Positions 19,595 to 29,830 of a stretch of DNA of 64,000 nucleotides are shown here, piece after piece. The DNA is from Rhizophagus irregularis. Its lineage: Eukaryota > Glomeromycota > Glomeromycetes > Glomerales > Glomeraceae. The DNA is taken from NCBI RefSeq assembly GCF_026210795.1, contig NC_089456.1:2916501-2980500 (forward strand), in the 5' to 3' direction. Under the pieces are notes generated by a model. That model did no database searches, was not told where the DNA came from, and saw only the letters and a list, made by a program, of their open reading frames with translations. How positions within the stretch are numbered: position 1 is the first letter of the stretch; each line of letters begins with the position of its first letter. A program made the position numbers and the translations under genes.

Positions 19595-20859
19595 CTAATC
19601 GTCACTGTTCACTCTCCTTTCAAAATATGGAAGGAGATGATTTGCGTTTATTAATTTCTTACGTAAGCAACCATCCATTATCCGCAGCTTATAGGTATAT
19701 TCGGTCCTATATCGTGTATGTAGTAGAGTCCGTTCCACTTCGGATCCAATTTCCTGGCCTTAAAATTCCGAAGTAGCACTTTATCGCCGATTTGGTACCG
19801 ATGTGGGTGAACTTTCTTCCCATATTGCTCAACTTGTTTTTCTTGGGATCGGTGAATATTTTGCTGTGCCTTGCGACGATCTTCTTCCAGTGGTTCAATT
19901 ATCTGATATAGTCGCTTAAAATATGTTGCTGTAAGGTCTTCAACTTGTTCGGAACTATCAGGTTGACTAGAGATTTGTAATTCAATCGGTATAGTAGCCT
20001 CTCTCCCATACATCAAATAGAAAGGCTCGTAACGGGTCATGTTCTGTCGCATGGTGCGATAGGCAAACAAGGCAGATGGGAGGTAGACGTCCCAATCCTG
20101 CTGATATTGGTCAGAATACTTGGCCAAAAGTTCGCACAAGGTCCAATTGAACCTTTCGACCAACCCGTTCGTCTGTGGATGGTAAGCAGTGGATAACCGA
20201 TGTTTTACTCACAGCCGATTACATAACGAATCCAGAAGCTCATTAACGAAATGAGTTCCTTGGTCGGTTAGAAGTTCCTTCGGGCAACCATGCCGACAAA
20301 TGATATCGTCATAGAAAAACGGAACCACCGAAGCGGCCTTAGCGTCTGGAAGGGCACGAGCTTCCGGCCACTTCGTTAAGTATTCAGTGGCCACGATGAT
20401 ATACTGATTTCCGGTTCGCGTTATTGGTAATAGTCCCACAATATCCATTCCGATTCGATCGAAGGGTCTTCCTACCTTGATGGGATGTAACGGTTCCGAT
20501 TTTATTGGCAGTTTCCATTTTTGACATATTTCACAGGTCTGCACATATTGTTTAATATCGTCTCCCATCTGCGGCCAATAGTACCTTTCACTAATAGTCC
20601 GATAGGTTTCGTTAAATCCAAAGTGTCCGGCTAACAAATCACTATGGAAATTATATAAAATCGGTTCCACCTCGCTAGGTTGAAGGACCCGTAAAGGTTT
20701 TTGAGGGTTCTGATTATTTTTCTTGTATAAAATTCCGTTAATAGAACAATAGTGTCGAGCTTTGCTTTTGAAACTACGGATTTGTGTGGAATCCATCGTT
20801 TCCGGTAGAACAAGATTATTCAGATATTGTAATAGTTGGTAATATAGCGTAATATCCAT
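19595..20859 (-). pseudogene. Gypsy integrase, broken
   Basis: The N-terminal zinc-binding part is visible as FHSDLLAGHFGF and CEICQKWK (HHCC). The catalytic core has MDIVGLLP (first Asp), LLTDQGTHFVN (second Asp) and GLVERFNW (Glu). A single stop at about 20209 separates the second Asp from the Glu segment, and a one-base shift near 19700 separates it from a GPY-like C-terminal module (KLRIMDGCLRKKLINANHLL). No chromodomain is seen. The enzyme would insert element cDNA into chromosomes. The lesions make this copy inactive unless the stop and the shift are sequencing errors. Confidence 0.85.
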
Positions 20860-21026
20860 GGTTGGGTTAGATCAAGCCGTAATCCGATAAGAGGTGTCGT
20901 CCAGAAATACAATCCCGGTAAAATTTTATGATTTCGTCGATTCCTAATATATTCGCGATAGACTGTCAACGTTCGTATGTTTCTTGCCGGCGCAGTGGAT
21001 AATCTTGAAATCGTAGGGTTGGAGTT

Positions 21027-22450
21027 TCATGATCCAGCAGCCAATCTTCCGGTAGGAGTTGCCGAGTTAAAAAGATAACACAATGCCGAATGATCCGTTA
21101 TAAGAGTAAATCGCTTTCCATGTACGTAAGGGTGGAAGTGTCCAACGGCCCACACAACCGCTAAACACTCAAGTTCGGTAGCTGAATAATTCCTTTCGGC
21201 TTTGCTCAATGTCCTACTTGCATATGCGATGACTCGCTCGAATTCATCTTCATCCTTCTGAGCGAGGATAGCGCCCAATCCCAAAGTTGAAGCATCCGTC
21301 AATAAGATGAATTCTTCGTCAAACTTCGGGTATGCGAGAATAGGCGCTTGAACTAAATGCGTCTTCAATAAGTCAAACACTGTTGTTGTGCCTCAGTCCA
21401 TACAAAAGGACTGTCCTTTCTTAATAGCTTATTTAAGGGATTTGCGATCTTTGAGAAATCTTTGATAAATCGTCGATAATAAGACGCTAATCCCAAAAAT
21501 CCACGCAATTGGGTGACGTTCCGAGGTATCGGAAAGTTTTCCACCTTTTTGATTTTCGTGGGATCGGTGCGTATTCCTTTGGAACTGATCACATATCCCA
21601 GAAACAATAGTTCTCTTTTTACGAAATAACATTTCTCGGGATTCAGTTTCAATCCGGCATTTTTAAGTCGGTCGAATACATTCCTTAAATGTTCCAGATG
21701 TTTTTCGAACATTGTTGAATATACGTTCAAATCATCAAGGTACACCACCACGAAATCCTATAGTATCCCCTCCAATATTCCGTTCATCAATCGTTGGAAG
21801 GTTGCCAGTGCATTACACAAGCCGAACGGCATCACCAGGAATTGATAGGTACCATACTGGGTGATGAAAGCCGTTTTCTCTCTATCCTTGGAATTAACTT
21901 CGACTTGCCAGTAGCCGCTGGCTAAGTCCAACGAAGTGTACCACGATACATGTCCTAAGGCGTCGAGCATATCGTCTATTCGTGGTAACGGATAAGAATC
22001 CTTTTTCGTGACTTGATTCAACTGACGATAGTCCACGCAGAATCGCATTTTCCCATTCTTTTTCTGAACCAAAACAACAGGAGATGCCCATGCACTTTTG
22101 GATTTTTCGATGAGCTCTTGCTTCAGCATCTTTTGGATTTCTTCAGCTATGAATTGTTGTTCGGTTCGGGACGTTCAGTACCACCGTTGTTGAATCGGTT
22201 TAGCATCTCCGGTGTCGATCGAGTGATACACTAAATCTGTCCGACCCAATTCCGCAGTTGTCCAAGCAAACAAATCCTGATACTGTTCAATCAACTTCTG
22301 AAATTCATTCCGTTGAGTTTCGGTTAGTTCTCCAACATTCGGTAGCTTTGATTCTCTCGCAAAGATATCGGTAATTTCATTATGCAAAAAGGGTAACGCA
22401 ACACTCCGTTCCTTATCTTTCCGATTTCTTGCCTCCCACAATAATAACAT
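21027..22450 (-). pseudogene. Gypsy reverse transcriptase and RNase H, broken
   Basis: In minus-strand order: a leader with QYQDLFAWTTAELGRTDL, typical of the segment before gypsy RT; then the RT with FCVDYRQLNQVT, YTSLDLASGYWQ, FGLCNALATFQ and VVYLDDLNVYS (YxDD present); the connection with LRGFLGLASYYRRFI; and RNase H with LLTDASTLGLGAIL, TELECLAVVWA and ITDHSALCYL. Stops lie at about 22175 and 21758, and a frameshift near 21370 separates connection and RNase H. All catalytic aspartates are still present, so inactivation seems recent. Confidence 0.9.
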
Positions 22451-23001
22451 CTGATGGCCTGTTGCTCATGCAGAATCGCATCAACATCCTTCGGTGTAAA
22501 TTCGACCGATTCGAGGTCTCGTGATCGTTGTTCCTTTGTAGGCGGTTCATTCTCTTCAGGCGTAACTATACTCATCGTGGTGACGATTTGTTCCGGGACG
22601 TTTTTCACTGCCGTATATAGAGTAAAATCATTTCGGCAGGTTTTACATCCTCTTGCTTTACCACATAGGCAAAGACTTTTGCCTTCATTTCCACAAATTT
22701 CTTTTCGAGCTTTTTCCGATTGGAACTTTCCGTCTAAATATCGGTAATAATTCCAATGGTAGAAGTTTCTTTGCAAATAAAACCCTTGATTGATGAGAAC
22801 TAGATCCCCACTCGTCGTACTATTTTCTTTTTTCAGTTCGGACGATCGACGTTGCTTTAAAGTATCCGTACTGTCACTCTCGAACTGATAGCAACAATAA
22901 ACCTTTTCTTCTAATTCTTCCTCTTCGTATTCATCGTCGGACTCTTCCTCCTCATCTCCATCATCATCGTCCTCTTCCTCTTCACTTTCAACTATCCTCA
23001 C
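22324..23001 (-). pseudogene. Linker between gypsy protease and RT with acidic and Cys-rich segments
   Basis: A 225-codon frame after the protease stop. It opens with an acidic run of more than thirty Asp/Glu residues and continues with a Cys-rich part (CLCGKARGCKTC and CYYCG) that could bind zinc. It overlaps the start of the RT leader in another frame, so a shift lies near 22440. It is probably part of the original pol polyprotein. I know no named domain here. Confidence 0.5.
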
Positions 23002-23007
23002 CTCTTC

Positions 23008-23682
23008 CTATTTTTGTTTTATCGTTCGTTCGTGCGGCATCATCCGATATTCAACAGGGATTTCCACTTCTCGGCCCTGCCAAGTGAACAACAACGTCGA
23101 TGCCTTATAATTTAACTGGGCTTGCACTTTCGATAGCCAATCATTACCTACTATGGCACTATAAGATTCGGTATCGATTACTACCACGTTGATAGGAACA
23201 GTAACGCCACCAAAGGTTATCAGAAAATCCAGCACTTCACCCAATGGCCGTTTCTTTTCCCCGTTGACGTTTATCATCACAATAGCAGATGGTCGGTCTA
23301 TCGCAATTCCCAAGTCATTCAACAGCTGACAGGTAACAATACTACCAGCTGCTCCTGTATCAACAATTAATGGGATTCTTTTCCCTTTTATCATGGCATC
23401 GCAATACATTGCTGTCGTACTTTGTACGTCCTGATGAGCGAATTTAGCGCTTCTAGTCATTGGTTTCCGTAAACTTTTTCCTACGTCGTTTCGGAGCTTT
23501 GGTGATATCTGAAATAGCTGTCCGAAGGTAATGTTCGCTCGTTGCTGTTGTAAATCGGCAACTATGTTGTACAGTGGTATGTGAGCAGCTATTGACGGCT
23601 GAACCTTCAGTGTTTTCTTTTTCCACACCGTAGCCTTCTTCTTTTTAATTTCGGTAGCCTGTTCTTTCGCATCAACGGTCAT
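23008..23682 (-). pseudogene. Gypsy aspartic protease
   Basis: The retropepsin signature is clear: PLIVDTGAAGSIVTCQLLNDLGI at about residues 105-127 (DTGA catalytic Asp), followed by the flap region and VGNDWLSK. It would cleave the Gag-Pol polyprotein. The N-terminus (Lys-rich) probably joined the gag zinc-knuckle part upstream. The 340 bp between 23682 and 24023 contain several stops in all minus frames. The frame ends at 23008 before the acidic linker. Confidence 0.85.
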
Positions 23683-24022
23683 CGGCTCTCCTTCGCCAAC
23701 ATTATTAGTCGTTTGGATAGGAATCGGTATTGGTGCATACTGAGGATCTTCACGAGCATTTTCCTCTTCGATTATTTCTTTATTCGGATATGGAGTACTT
23801 CGAGTCTTTGGTCTATTCCTTTGAGCAGGTAAGCTTGGAACAAGGTTACATACGAGGGATTTTGAACGGGTTTCGCACCTTCACCCTCCAAAGGTGCACC
23901 TCCTAGTTTAAAGGTGCCGATTGTCCTTGCCCTCCCAATTGCTTCAACAATCCTTGGAGCAAATTGGGATCAATATTTCCGGTTTGGTTGAAACCACCGG
24001 TAGTATTCTCCTTCTTTGGATA

Positions 24023-24262
24023 TCATCTGCTAATATGTCCAGGTTCCCCGCACGAGTAACATACTATTGGTGGTCTATCTGGAACCGATAGTTCTGGTCT
24101 CGCAGCAGGTGGTTTCTGATAACTACCAGACGGACGATTATCAATTTTTTTCTCAATTTCGGAAACTTGTTGCGCCAACACGGTAACTAATTTCGTCAAT
24201 TCAGCCATCTCAGATTTGCCAGTTTGCGCATAATTCATTATCCGGGGTCTTCCAGAATTCAT
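24023..24262 (-). pseudogene. Gag zinc-knuckle segment
   Basis: A short frame that overlaps the gag stop by an ATGA, then a helical segment (LTKLVTVLAQQVSEIEKKI) and CYSCGEPGHISR. The knuckle is truncated: the next two codons are TGA and TAT where an ordinary residue and the last Cys should stand. Both could be made by G/C-to-A/T transitions from CGA and TGT. It would have bound the element RNA. Confidence 0.8.
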
Positions 24263-24936
24263 CTCAATTCGCAGGCCTTTGTTCGATTAATGGCGTCGGT
24301 TAACGTTTGATTTCCAAAGGGTTTCACCGCCATGTATAATTCTGGCAACAAGCCAGACACGAACTTCCGGGCTTGTACATTATCCGGGTATGCAAATACC
24401 GGCGTGTTGATTCGCTGGTATAATTCCCTGATTGCTAACGCATATTGATCGACCATTTCGTTCGGTTGTTGTTGCCGTTGGTCCAACTCTGTGGACCACA
24501 TTTCAACCAATGCAGGTGTTCGGAATTGCTGCTTGAACACATGTTCAAATGTGTTATTATTCGCTGCTCCTCCCCACGCGTTTATAGGGTTGTTGACAAC
24601 CGTTTGCCACCATACTGCGGCCGTTCCTTTCAGATAGGCGGGCATGACTTGCAATTTGCGTGCTGCATTCCATCCGTTTGCTGCGCATGCGTTATTGAAC
24701 TCGTTTAACCATGTAATCGTGTCTTGGTTTCTGCCATAAAATGTCAGAACTGGTGCCGCTTGTACTCCCCGATTCAGCATTGCATTATTGTTAGCTGTTA
24801 CCACTGCGTTTAAATTGTTTAATGCATTATTCACATTTTGCATATTATTTCCGCCAACTCCTAACGCATTCGTCAAATTATTCAAGGCGTTAAGGAGCTG
24901 GTTAGCATTAGGCATTCCTCCGGCCATAGCCGCCAT
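24259..24936 (-). pseudogene. Gypsy Gag core
   Basis: A 225-codon frame with an Asn/Leu-rich N-terminal part (repeated ALNNL-like units) followed by the typical retrotransposon gag core: TWLNEFNNACAANGW, LKGTAAVWWQTV and KFVSGLLPELYMAV. Its frame is continuous upstream with the acidic N-terminal domain through one stop at 25015-25017. It forms the virus-like particle of the element. Confidence 0.88.
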
Positions 24937-25014
24937 GTCTGGTTCTTCTGGTTCGTTGAATAAATTTTCTAAATATAATTCTTCGTCGGTATAGAATAAA
25001 CCAGGATCTGGTGC

Positions 25015-25659
25015 TTAAAATAGGAAATCTAAGTGAAGGTCTTCGTCGGTATAAAGTAATCCGGCTTCTTCTTCTTTAAATAAATTATTAAGGTAAAGAT
25101 CTTCATTGATATATAGTAGCCCAGGCTCCGGTCCTATTAGATCAAAGTTGATCTCTAAATCGGAATAGTTGGATGATCCAGTTGATAATTGTACAACAAG
25201 GGATTCTGAAGAATCAGTTAATACTTCGGATAATTCAAGTTCTTCAGTTTCACTAGTTACTTCCAATAGCTCTCCGTAAAAATCCTTCTCAAAATTATCA
25301 GTAAGGATACAAGCGTTGTATATCTCTTGCCTTAGATTGGTGTAAGGGCGAGGTATATCGGTATATCTTACAGTGAAAACCAGTGAATAGATAGCTTCCC
25401 AAAGATCCCGAATGGTAGATGCGTCCGATAAATCCTCTAGTGCTTGTTGAGTATTACTGGTATAACTTTCAGTAGGATTTTCGGTTGAATACCAGTCCCA
25501 AAAGTTAACGAATTGTGGAGTATTAGGTCCAGGTGGGTAACAATATGGACAGGAAAGATCACGATGATGATACTGAACTTGGATTATATTATTGTTTAAA
25601 CGTGTATGCCAACGATCGTGTATAGTATTCTGTTGAAAGAATAGGTTATAATCTATCAT
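25015..25659 (-). pseudogene. N-terminal Gag domain with acidic repeats
   Basis: The start codon lies inside the 8-bp duplication made by the hAT, so the ATG at 25659 is the natural start (MIDYNLFFQQN). The 214-codon frame has CPYCYPPG near the N-terminus and ends with repeats of the type PGLLYxxEDLYLxxLF. Two copies precede the stop at 25015-25017 and a third follows it in the same frame before the gag core. The stop (TAA) could come from CAA. I do not know the function of the repeats. Confidence 0.6.
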
Positions 25660-25679
25660 TAAGGATGGCGCCGAAATTG

Positions 25680-26160
25680 CTTTTCCAAATCTGCAGTATT
25701 GCGGATTTAAGAATTGAATTGCGCATATGAGTCCGCATATCCGCAATGAATCCGCATATCCGCAATGAATCCGCAAATCCGCAATGAATCCGCAAGTCCG
25801 TAATGAATCCGCAAATCAATACTGTATCGCAAATCCGCAATGAATCCGCAAGTCCGTAATGAATCCGCAAATCAATACTGTATCGCAAATCCGCAATGAA
25901 TCCGCAAGTCCGTAATGAATCCGCAAATCAATACTGTATCGCAAATCCGCAATGAATCCGCAAGTCCGTAATGAATCCGCAAATCAATACTGTATCGCAA
26001 ATCTGCAATGAATCCGCAAGTCCGTAATGAATCCGCAAATCAATACTGTATCGCAAATCCGCAATGAATCCGCAAGTTCGCAATGAATCCGCAAATCAAT
26101 ACTGTATCACAAATCCGCAATGAATCCGTAAATCAATACTGTATCGCAAATCCGCAATGT
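25680..26160. repeat. Left subterminal tandem repeats of the hAT
   Basis: About seven copies of a unit near 56 bp built from CCGCAATGAATCCGCAAGT, CCGTAATGAATCCGCAAAT and CAATACTGTATCG. The core TGCGGATT occurs dozens of times, mostly in one orientation. The right end (32490-32620) has fewer copies in the opposite orientation. These are likely transposase binding sites. Confidence 0.85.
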
Positions 26161-26394
26161 TAAATAAAATAATATCAAGTAAAAAACCATCAATTCAAAA
26201 TAAAGAATTCGTCATCCCGACATATTAAAAATTGTTAAAATTAGAAGTGTTATTTTTATAATTTTTTTTTTGTCAAAGTTATTATACTGAATTAAACATA
26301 CTATTTATTCATCACAATCAACTTCGTCTGATGATGATATCATGCTATACCAAGACTTCTTTGATTCAATTTTATACACTTTTTACTCGTAATA

Positions 26395-26800
26395 TTTCTG
26401 GACAATTTTGTCCACTTTTTTTCTATCATTTTTGGACATCCATCGCTTCTGGACAATTTTGTCCACTTTTTTTTCTATTATTTTTGGACATCCATCGCTT
26501 CTGGACAATTTTGTCCACTTTTTTTTCTATCATTTTTGGACATCCATCGCTTCTGGACAATTTTGTCCACTTTTTTTTCTATCATTTTTGGACATCCATC
26601 GCTTCTGGACAATTTTGTCCACTTTTTTCTATCATTTTTGAACATCCATCGCTTCTGTCCACTTTTTTTTCTATCATTTTTGGACATCCATCGCTTCTGG
26701 ACAATTCTGTCCACTTTTTTTCTATCATTTTTGGACATCCATCGCTTCTGGACAATTTTGTCCACTTTTTTTTCTTGTATCATTTCTGGTCACCTTATTC
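26395..26800. repeat. GGACAATTTTGTCC minisatellite upstream of the hAT transposase
   Basis: Seven to eight copies of a unit of about 57 bp: TCTGGACAATTTTGTCCAC, a T-run, TCTATCATTTTTGGACATCC, ATCGCT. Each core has perfect 6-bp inverted arms (GGACAA/TTGTCC). The array ends about 200 bp before the transposase ATG. The long frames that cross it are repeat artefacts. Confidence 0.85.
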
Positions 26801-27003
26801 CTCGTATTGTTTCTGGACAATTTTGTTCAATTTTTCTCTTTGTCCAGTTAAATTTACAAATTTTCACATTATTGAAATTTAAACTTCACAATTTACAATT
26901 AGGCGTGATCTTAATCAATCAACATCTTGTACTACTAAATCAAACTTTAAAACGATATTGATGACAAACTCTTTTAATTTCAAGTTTTGCTCTTTATAAC
27001 GTC

Positions 27004-29360
27004 ATGTCAAGCGGTCCTTCTAAGGTAAGCAAAGGTCAACCACCATCAGATGTATGGTGTAATCATATGATACAAGGTAACATGCAGTCGAGAGGACACT
27101 ATTCAGCGACGTGTAGTTACTGTCGACAATACTGGAGACAAGGAAGGCCCCAAGTCCTCAGTGCACATTTGGCAAACCACTGTAAAAAATGCCCCGATGA
27201 TGTTTCATTGTATTTTGCCAAAATTGTCAGGAAAAATCTTGCTAAAGAAGAGGAAGAAAGCGCAGATGAAGATGAATCAGATTATCCTAACAAAAGTGTT
27301 CGACAAACGGGAATTAAGAATTTTTACGGAAGAGGTAAAATAGAAAAAGGACGGAGTGATGAATTAGACCGGGTGATAACGAAAGCCTACGTGATGTGCA
27401 ACATACCCTTTAGCACAATCGATAATCCTTGGTTTATCGACATGATAAAGGCGCTGGAGCCAGGATACGATCCACCTTCGCGACGAGTACTAAACGGTAC
27501 TTTATTGGAGGCGGAATTATCCAGAGTCAATGCACGAGTCAACAATGAATTAGAAAAAGAGTCTAATTTTACTATCGGTAAATCTATAATTTCTATAATT
27601 GCTTCAAAATATTTTATTAAAAAAATAACTATCCATATATTTTTTATTAGCTCTTGATGGTTGGACAGACCCTCGAGGGAATAGCTTATGGGCGTTTATT
27701 TTGCTGACACCATCGAGAAAGAAATATCTATTACAACTTGAAGACCTTTCTAAAAATTCACATACCGCTGAATATTTATCAAAAGTTATAAATGATATAA
27801 TTTGTAAAGTGGGTATAAGCAAAATTGTCGCTATTGTCAGTGACAATGCTGCCAATGTCGCAGGTGCCCGTCGATTAATCACGAATGAATATCCATCCAT
27901 TATCAATATACGATGCATCGCCCATTGCATCAATCTGATAAGTAGTGATATTGTCAAAGTAGATCAAGTTAAATGTCTTGTAAAACGAGCAAATATTTTA
28001 ACAAGATACTTCAAAAATTCAACCCTTGCCAGCACTTGGCTTAAAGAAGCGATTGATGCAAAAAATATTGCAGGTGGAGGGCTGAAAACGTACATCGAAA
28101 CAAGATGGACGACAGTCCATGAATTTACATCTTCGATGTACAGATTAAAAGATGCTTTATTACATGTACGTATACTTTATATTTAAATTAATAATAATTA
28201 AACCTAATACAAAAATGTTTATTCAATTAGGTCCTGGACAATCATGAACGCGAAATCTCTAATGAAGCTGTAAAAGCAATTTTGAAAAAAAGAGGGTTTT
28301 TTGATGACATTCGTATTTTATCGGATATTTTGGAGCCGATAAAAAAAGCAATTCTCATGTTAGAAGGAAGTAATGTAACTTTAGCAGATTGTTATCTGCA
28401 TCTTCTTCGTATCGCAGCATTTTTTAAGTCAATGCCAACTGATGATTATAAAGAGTTAAGAAACTCTTGTATTAGCATTTTTAATAAGCGGTAATGTATT
28501 AAGTTAGTATCTTTAATAGAAGATTCAAAATTAATGTTTAATTTTAAATATTTTTTTAATAGATATAAAGAGTTTGACGAGGATATCTATTTGTTAGGTT
28601 TCTTCCTTCATCCTAAATACCGAGGTAATTATTTTTTTTATTGTTATTTAAATTCATTTAATAATATAATTTTGCAAATTTGTTAGGACATGGAATGCGT
28701 AATAATCAATTTGAGCGTCTTAGAAAGTGTGCCCTTCGAATCTGGAAAAACCTTGGGCATAAAAAAAATTCTGGATTAGAACTTGATGCACAACTTTGTG
28801 CATACTTTGATAATTCTGAACCATATAACATGTCTTATTCAGTTCATGACACAGCTTACCATTGGTGGAATTCCATAGTTGATGGGAAATTTTCTTCTCT
28901 TTCGCGGCTAGCTAAAGTAATATTTTCAATAACCCCACACTCGGCAAGTTGTGAAAGATTATTTTCAGCCATGGGATGGCTCTTTGGTAAGAGACGTATA
29001 AATTTGCAACCAGAAACTATAGAGACAATGGCGAAAATATATCTTTATTCTCTCAAACATGCTAAAAAAGACTTAAATTATACAAGTAACGGTGATAGCA
29101 GTTCAAAGTTAGATGATGATATTCAACTCATGCTGAATACAGTATTTGAAGAAGAAGAAGAAATTATGAGTGAGAATGATGATGATAGTTTTAATGAACA
29201 TCAATCTGATGAAACAAATATGAATGATGAAACATTAGATATTGAAAGCACGGTAGATCTAGGACCATGGGTCTTTATTGATAATTCTATACTTCCAACT
29301 ATTACTCGAAGATATGATAGTGATGGCGAAGAGGAATGGGATCCGGAACAATTAAACTAA
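27004..29360 (+). CDS. hAT transposase (BED zinc finger, RNase H fold, dimerisation domain), five exons
   Basis: Proposed exons are 27004-27577, 27651-28165, 28231-28490, 28563-28624 and 28687-29360, each with GT/AG borders. They join into 694 codons without a stop. Exon 1 has a BED-type finger (CSYCRQYW and HLANHCKKC). Exon 2 has ALDGWTDPRG (first catalytic Asp) and AIVSDNAANVAGAR (second Asp), with CIAHCINL. Exon 5 has the hAT dimerisation signature HSASCERLFSAMGWLFGKRR and an acidic tail. The protein should excise and insert the element. The candidate third acidic residue was not assigned with certainty. No lesion is seen, unlike the gypsy element around it. Confidence 0.9.
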
Positions 29361-29479
29361 TTCTTTTTTTGACTTTTATTTTGCCTATATAATATTCATA
29401 TTTGTACTTATTGTGAACATTTAATATCTAATAAATTTGATAGTATTTTATAATGCATATCAACAATTTTGTCCTCCCT

Positions 29480-29610
29480 TTTTATTTTGGACAAAATTGT
29501 CCACTTTTGTATTCAGAAAACTTTATTATTTATTTTGGACAAAATTGTCCACTTTTGTATTCAGAAAACTTTATTTTTTATTTTGGACAAAATTGTCCAC
29601 TTTATAATCA
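29480..29610. repeat. GGACAAAATTGTCC repeats between the two hAT genes
   Basis: Three copies of TTTTGGACAAAATTGTCCAC followed by a spacer with CAGAAAACTTTA, lying between the converging 3' ends of the transposase and the second gene. It is the same inverted core as at 26395-26800 and 31795-31995. Confidence 0.8.
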
Positions 29611-29830
29611 GAAAACTTTACTTTTTTTTGCTTTAGAAACTTTGGACAGAAGCTTCCCTGTGCAATTTGAAAATATGTAAATGTTACGTTTAATTATCTA
29701 TACATTTAATTATCTATCTAACGCGTATAACTTATGCCAACTGAATATAAAATACATGCTTCTTTGTTGATAATGATATTACCCACTAACCAACATATTC
29801 AATGTATTCACTATTTTTTTTATTTATCCG

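Noticed and set aside
25680-26160. Possible CRISPR-like array
   Set aside because: Units are contiguous tandem repeats without unique spacers, lie at the end of a hAT element, and match its subterminal motifs.
26331-26961. Several long overlapping frames on both strands
   Set aside because: They all cross the GGACAATTTTGTCC minisatellite and owe their length to the repeated unit; no domain or start context supports them.
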